From Paracoccaceae bacterium (GTDB taxonomy: Bacteria; Pseudomonadota; Alphaproteobacteria; Rhodobacterales; Rhodobacteraceae), in assembly GCA_030950185.1 (NCBI GenBank), contig JAUZRU010000011.1:1-44453 (forward strand): 44,453 nucleotides of DNA. Reading direction: 5' to 3'. Positions within the stretch are counted from its first letter, which is position 1, and each line of letters begins with the position of its first letter. Of this stretch, positions 42,142 to 44,453 are shown piece by piece. The position numbers were made by a program, and so were the translations under genes. The notes beneath the pieces are model-generated. The model had not been told where the DNA came from, did not search any database, and saw nothing but the letters and a program-made list of their open reading frames with translations.

Positions 42142-43758
42142 AGCGGCGGGCTCAAGGGAGCGAACCAGCCCCTGCCGACGTGACCCCCGCGCGAGATCAC
42201 GCAGCCTGTAGCGCTGGATCTTTCCCGTCGCGGTCTTTGGCAGATCGCGCACGAAATCGATCCGGCGTGGGTATTTCCACGGGCCAACCCGCGCCTTGAC
42301 ATGGGCCTTCAGGCGCTCGAACAAGGTGGGATCGGCGGGGTCTGTGCCATTTGCCGGCACAACATAGGCATGGGGGGTAACAAGGCCCTGCCCGTCTTCA
42401 TGGGCAACAACAGCCGCCTCAAAGACCATCGGGTGCGACATCAGGGCCTGTTCCACCTCGCAGGGCGAAACCCAGCGGCCGCCGACCTTGAACATGTCGT
42501 CAACGCGGCCGCAGTAATGATAATAGCCTTCTTCGTCGCAATAATACCGATCCCCCGTGCGCACCCATTTCCCAAGGAACGTGTTTCGGGTCTTTTCGCG
42601 CCGGTTCCAGTAACCATCGGCGCATGATCCCCCCGAGACCAGCAGTTCGCCGATCTCGCCCTGTGCAATCTTGCGGCCCTCGTCATCGACAAGGCGCAAC
42701 TCATAGCCCGGAACGGCACGGCCCGCGACGCCTGGGCGGATATCTCCGGGACGGTTGGAAACAAAGGCGTGCAGCATCTCGGTAGAACCTACCCCGTCGA
42801 TGATATCGACCTGCATGCGGTCGCGCCATTGCTGCGCGATTTCGGGCGGCAGGGCCTCGCCGGCGGAAACGCACAGCCGCAGCCGCGTCGAGCTGTTTTC
42901 CGGGCAGCCGCGGGGATGGTCCAGCAACGACGCGTAAAGTGTAGGCACACCAAAGAACAGGGTCGGCTGGTGCGATTTCAGGATGTCAAGCACCGCATCG
43001 GGCGTTGGTCGATCAGGCAACAATATGGTCGTCGCACCCGCCCAGATCGGGTTGGCCATCGCCGCGCCGTGACCATAGGCAAAGAACAGCTTGGCCGCGG
43101 CGAAACAGATATCTTCGGGGCCGATGTTCAGGATATGCCGGCCATAGTTTTCCCCAACATAGCGGGGCGACGTATGCACATGGCGCACCCCCTTGGGATT
43201 ACCGGTCGAGCCGGATGAATACAGCCAGAACGCCGTTTCATCCGGGTTGGTGTCTGCGGTGGGATAGTCGGGATCCGCGCCTGCCAGAAGGTCCGGGAAA
43301 TGGTGCCAGCCGGCAGGCAATTCGGCATCGGGTGCCGCCCCCACCACGACCACATGGCGCAGGAATTCCTGCCCCTCCAGTGCGGGGCGGACGACATCAA
43401 CCAGTGCGGATGACACGAACAAAACCTGCGCACGGCAATCCCTCAGCAGCCAGGCGTATTGGTCGGCTGGCAACAGCGTATTCAGGCAGACAGGCACGAT
43501 CCCGCCCCTGATCGCCCCCCAAAAGGCAATGGGGAAATCCACCGTGTCGAACATCAGCAAAGCAACCCGCGCCTCGCGCCTTATACACAGGGTCTCGCGC
43601 AGCAGGCAGGCAACGCGGTGAGTATCCTGTTGCAACTGGCCATAGGTGAGGGTTCGGTCGGGATCGACAAAGGCGGGTTTGTCCGCCAGCCCACGGGTGA
43701 TGTTGCGGTCGATCAGGTCGGCAGCCGCGTTGTATTGGCGCGGTGTTGTCTTGTTCAT
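42118..43758 (-). CDS. Benzoate-CoA ligase family protein (aryl-acid:CoA ligase)
   Basis: A 546-residue adenylate-forming enzyme that activates an aromatic carboxylate to its CoA thioester. It shows the ANL motif A3 FWLYSSGSTGNPKGVRHVHTS, the benzoate-CoA ligase block FAAAKLFFAYGHGAAM, SAGEALPPEI, DGVGSTEMLHAFVSN, RTGDRYYCDEEGYYHYCGRVDDMFKVGGRWVSP and the catalytic Lys of PKTATGKIQRYRLRD. ATG 43758 is preceded by AGGGG. Benzoate, 4-hydroxybenzoate or 2-aminobenzoate are all possible substrates. The 3' end overlaps the convergent GAPDH gene by 24 bp. It is divergent from a Rid-family gene. Confidence 0.92.
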   Translation of the reverse strand: MNKTTPRQYNAAADLIDRNITRGLADKPAFVDPDRTLTYGQLQQDTHRVACLLRETLCIRREARVALLMFDTVDFPIAFWGAIRGGIVPVCLNTLLPADQYAWLLRDCRAQVLFVSSALVDVVRPALEGQEFLRHVVVVGAAPDAELPAGWHHFPDLLAGADPDYPTADTNPDETAFWLYSSGSTGNPKGVRHVHTSPRYVGENYGRHILNIGPEDICFAAAKLFFAYGHGAAMANPIWAGATTILLPDRPTPDAVLDILKSHQPTLFFGVPTLYASLLDHPRGCPENSSTRLRLCVSAGEALPPEIAQQWRDRMQVDIIDGVGSTEMLHAFVSNRPGDIRPGVAGRAVPGYELRLVDDEGRKIAQGEIGELLVSGGSCADGYWNRREKTRNTFLGKWVRTGDRYYCDEEGYYHYCGRVDDMFKVGGRWVSPCEVEQALMSHPMVFEAAVVAHEDGQGLVTPHAYVVPANGTDPADPTLFERLKAHVKARVGPWKYPRRIDFVRDLPKTATGKIQRYRLRDLARGSRRQGLVRSLEPAASDSDGLG

Positions 43759-43798
43759 GGGGTGACCCCTGCCAGTCTGGCTTGCACTATAACGTATT

Positions 43799-43816
43799 AC
43801 AGTACTAATATACTGT
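43799..43816. promoter_or_regulatory. Operator-like dyad between CoA ligase and Rid genes
   Basis: Perfect 6-bp arms ACAGTA and TACTGT are separated by 6 bp in a short AT-rich divergent promoter region (43759-43847). No regulator gene lies inside the window next to it. A MarR- or GntR-type regulator outside the window would fit. Confidence 0.5.
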
Positions 43817-43847
43817 TTTGATGATCCCGGCAAATGGAGAACGTCAG

Positions 43848-44252
43848 ATGGAAATCCTGCACCCCGATGGCTGGGCCGCACCGATCGGTTATTCCAATGG
43901 CATCAAGGTAGAGGCCGGGCAGATGATCTTTGTCGCCGGCCAGGTCGGCTGGAATGAAAACCAGGTTTTCGAGCATGAAGACCTGGTCGGACAGTTCGAC
44001 CAGGCCCTGCGCAATGTGCTGGCGGTACTGGCCAAGGGCGGTGCGGGGCCGGAACATGTCTGCCGCATGACGGCCTATTGCTGCGACAAGGGCGAATATC
44101 TGGCCGCGCGCAAGGATCTGGGCCGGATCTGGCGCCGCCATATGGGCACGCATTTCCCGGCCATGAGCATGATCTTCGTGTCGGACCTGCTGGATCACCC
44201 CGGCAAGATAGAGCTGGAGGCAACCGCCGTGTTGCCGGCAAGAAAGGACTGA
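43848..44252 (+). CDS. Rid (YjgF/YER057c) family protein lacking the substrate arginine
   Basis: A 134-residue protein of the Rid trimer fold. GYSNGIKVEAGQMIFVAGQVGWNENQ and the helix DLVGQFDQALRNVLAVLAKGGAGPEHVCRMTAY are typical. In RidA an Arg (Arg105, in a PARS motif) binds the carboxylate of the imine substrate. Here the motif is HFPAMSMIFV with Met106 in that place, while the Glu of IELEA is kept. It therefore belongs to an Arg-less Rid subgroup and may not act on 2-iminoacids. ATG 43848 has GGAGA upstream; an ATG at 43818 is in frame but lacks a ribosome site. Divergent from the aryl-CoA ligase, it probably works in the same pathway. Confidence 0.88.
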   Translation: MEILHPDGWAAPIGYSNGIKVEAGQMIFVAGQVGWNENQVFEHEDLVGQFDQALRNVLAVLAKGGAGPEHVCRMTAYCCDKGEYLAARKDLGRIWRRHMGTHFPAMSMIFVSDLLDHPGKIELEATAVLPARKD

Positions 44253-44261
44253 GCGCGCTTT

Positions 44262-44276
44262 CCCCTGGTCCAGGGG
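44262..44276. terminator. Weak hairpin between convergent Rid and oxidoreductase genes
   Basis: A 6-bp stem CCCCTG / CAGGGG has a 3-nt loop and no T run. It sits between the two converging genes and is only a possible terminator. Confidence 0.3.
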
Positions 44277-44453
44277 CTATTGATACCGCACCCCTTGCCG
44301 GCCAAGTTCCTTGTGGATCGCCGCAACGGATACGTCGCGCAGGTCGCACCCGTCCTTCACCGACAGGGCCGCGGCGATCCCGCCCCCCTGCCCCACGACC
44401 GCGCAGCATGACATGTTGCGCGTGCCGGCATGCGCTATCCTGTCGCCGCCAAT
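44277..44453 (-). CDS. FAD-dependent oxidoreductase, C-terminal fragment (runs off the window)
   Basis: The last 58 residues of a protein whose start lies beyond 44453. The pattern AGTRNMSCCAVVGQGGGIAAALSVKDGCDLRDVSVAAIHKELGRQGVRY matches the C terminus of FAD_oxidored (PF12831-like) flavoproteins. In these, the (M/C)AxGQAAGxAAALA block contacts FAD and the tail reads (D)VxxLxxxLxxQG. Here the second Ala-Ala of the block is Gly-Gly. The truncation is due to the window edge. It converges on the Rid gene, so it is a separate transcription unit. Confidence 0.75.
   Translation of the reverse strand: MGGDRIAHAGTRNMSCCAVVGQGGGIAAALSVKDGCDLRDVSVAAIHKELGRQGVRYQ

Noticed and set aside
1-44453. CRISPR arrays, tRNA or rRNA genes, riboswitches
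   Set aside because: No regularly spaced repeats, no T-loop/cloverleaf patterns and no recognised riboswitch core were seen by reading. Sensitive covariance searches were not possible. The ThiE-like gene in particular has no THI-box I can see.

Overview
The window reads as a piece of an alphaproteobacterial chromosome, most likely a member of the Rhodobacterales (Roseobacter/Rhodobacter type). This rests on the high G+C content with strong GC3 bias, and on protein and gene-order traits: BolA2-small membrane protein-GrxD, HAD IIA-GlpR-GlpD-UgpBAEC, fused TRAP-TAXI permease with UspA, class II DAHP synthase. No rRNA, tRNA, CRISPR array, complete insertion sequence or phage gene was recognised. 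About 45 genes are tightly packed, many with ATGA/GTGA-type overlaps. Species is not determinable from sequence reading alone.

Layout. 0.3-6.9 kb: AraC regulator plus ABM-domain protein, ThiE-like protein, TrmJ-type RNA methyltransferase, heme A synthase, M32 carboxypeptidase and a DUF4396 membrane protein, closed by a bidirectional terminator. 6.9-7.8 kb (minus): bolA, a small membrane protein and grxD (Fe-S/redox homeostasis). 7.85-8.05 kb: a 198-bp MITE-like element with 34-bp inverted ends. 8.1-14.4 kb (minus): a complete branched-chain/amide-type ABC uptake operon (livK-G-F-H-M order of transcription) headed by a GlxA-type regulator. 14.6-16.0 kb: class II DAHP synthase. 16.06-23.4 kb: a divergent catabolic locus. 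RpiR regulator, TAXI binding protein, fused TRAP permease and UspA lie on minus; a class III aminotransferase and a BKACE (DUF849) enzyme lie on plus. A dyad operator sits between the arms. 23.35-31.1 kb: glycerol-3-phosphate locus, with a HAD IIA-like protein and GlpR on minus, and glpD-ugpBAEC on plus. 31.2-33.7 kb: a compact mercury resistance operon (merR / merT-merF-merA) with a textbook 19-bp-spacer MerR promoter but no merP. 33.8-37.0 kb (minus): lipase-like hydrolase, AMACR-type CoA racemase, and a CtaG-family gene broken by a frameshift. 37.4-39.8 kb: a secreted protein of unknown function and an ABC-F (Uup-type) ATPase. 39.9-42.1 kb: LacI regulator divergent from a GAPDH-family gene, with two abutting operator-like 12-mers in the promoter. 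42.1-44.45 kb: benzoate-CoA ligase family enzyme divergent from a Rid-family protein that lacks the substrate arginine, then the 3' end of an FAD-dependent oxidoreductase that runs off the window.

How the genes work together. Much of the window is nutrient capture coupled to catabolism, each module with its own regulator: Liv transporter with GlxA-type regulator; TRAP transporter, transaminase and beta-keto acid cleavage with RpiR; G3P import and oxidation with GlpR; aryl-acid activation; GAPDH with LacI. The three solute-binding-protein genes are each followed by a stable hairpin before the membrane genes, consistent with making more binding protein than permease. The best candidate for an undescribed pathway is the TRAP/aminotransferase/BKACE locus. 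The Rid/CoA-ligase pair and the LacI/GAPDH pair are next.
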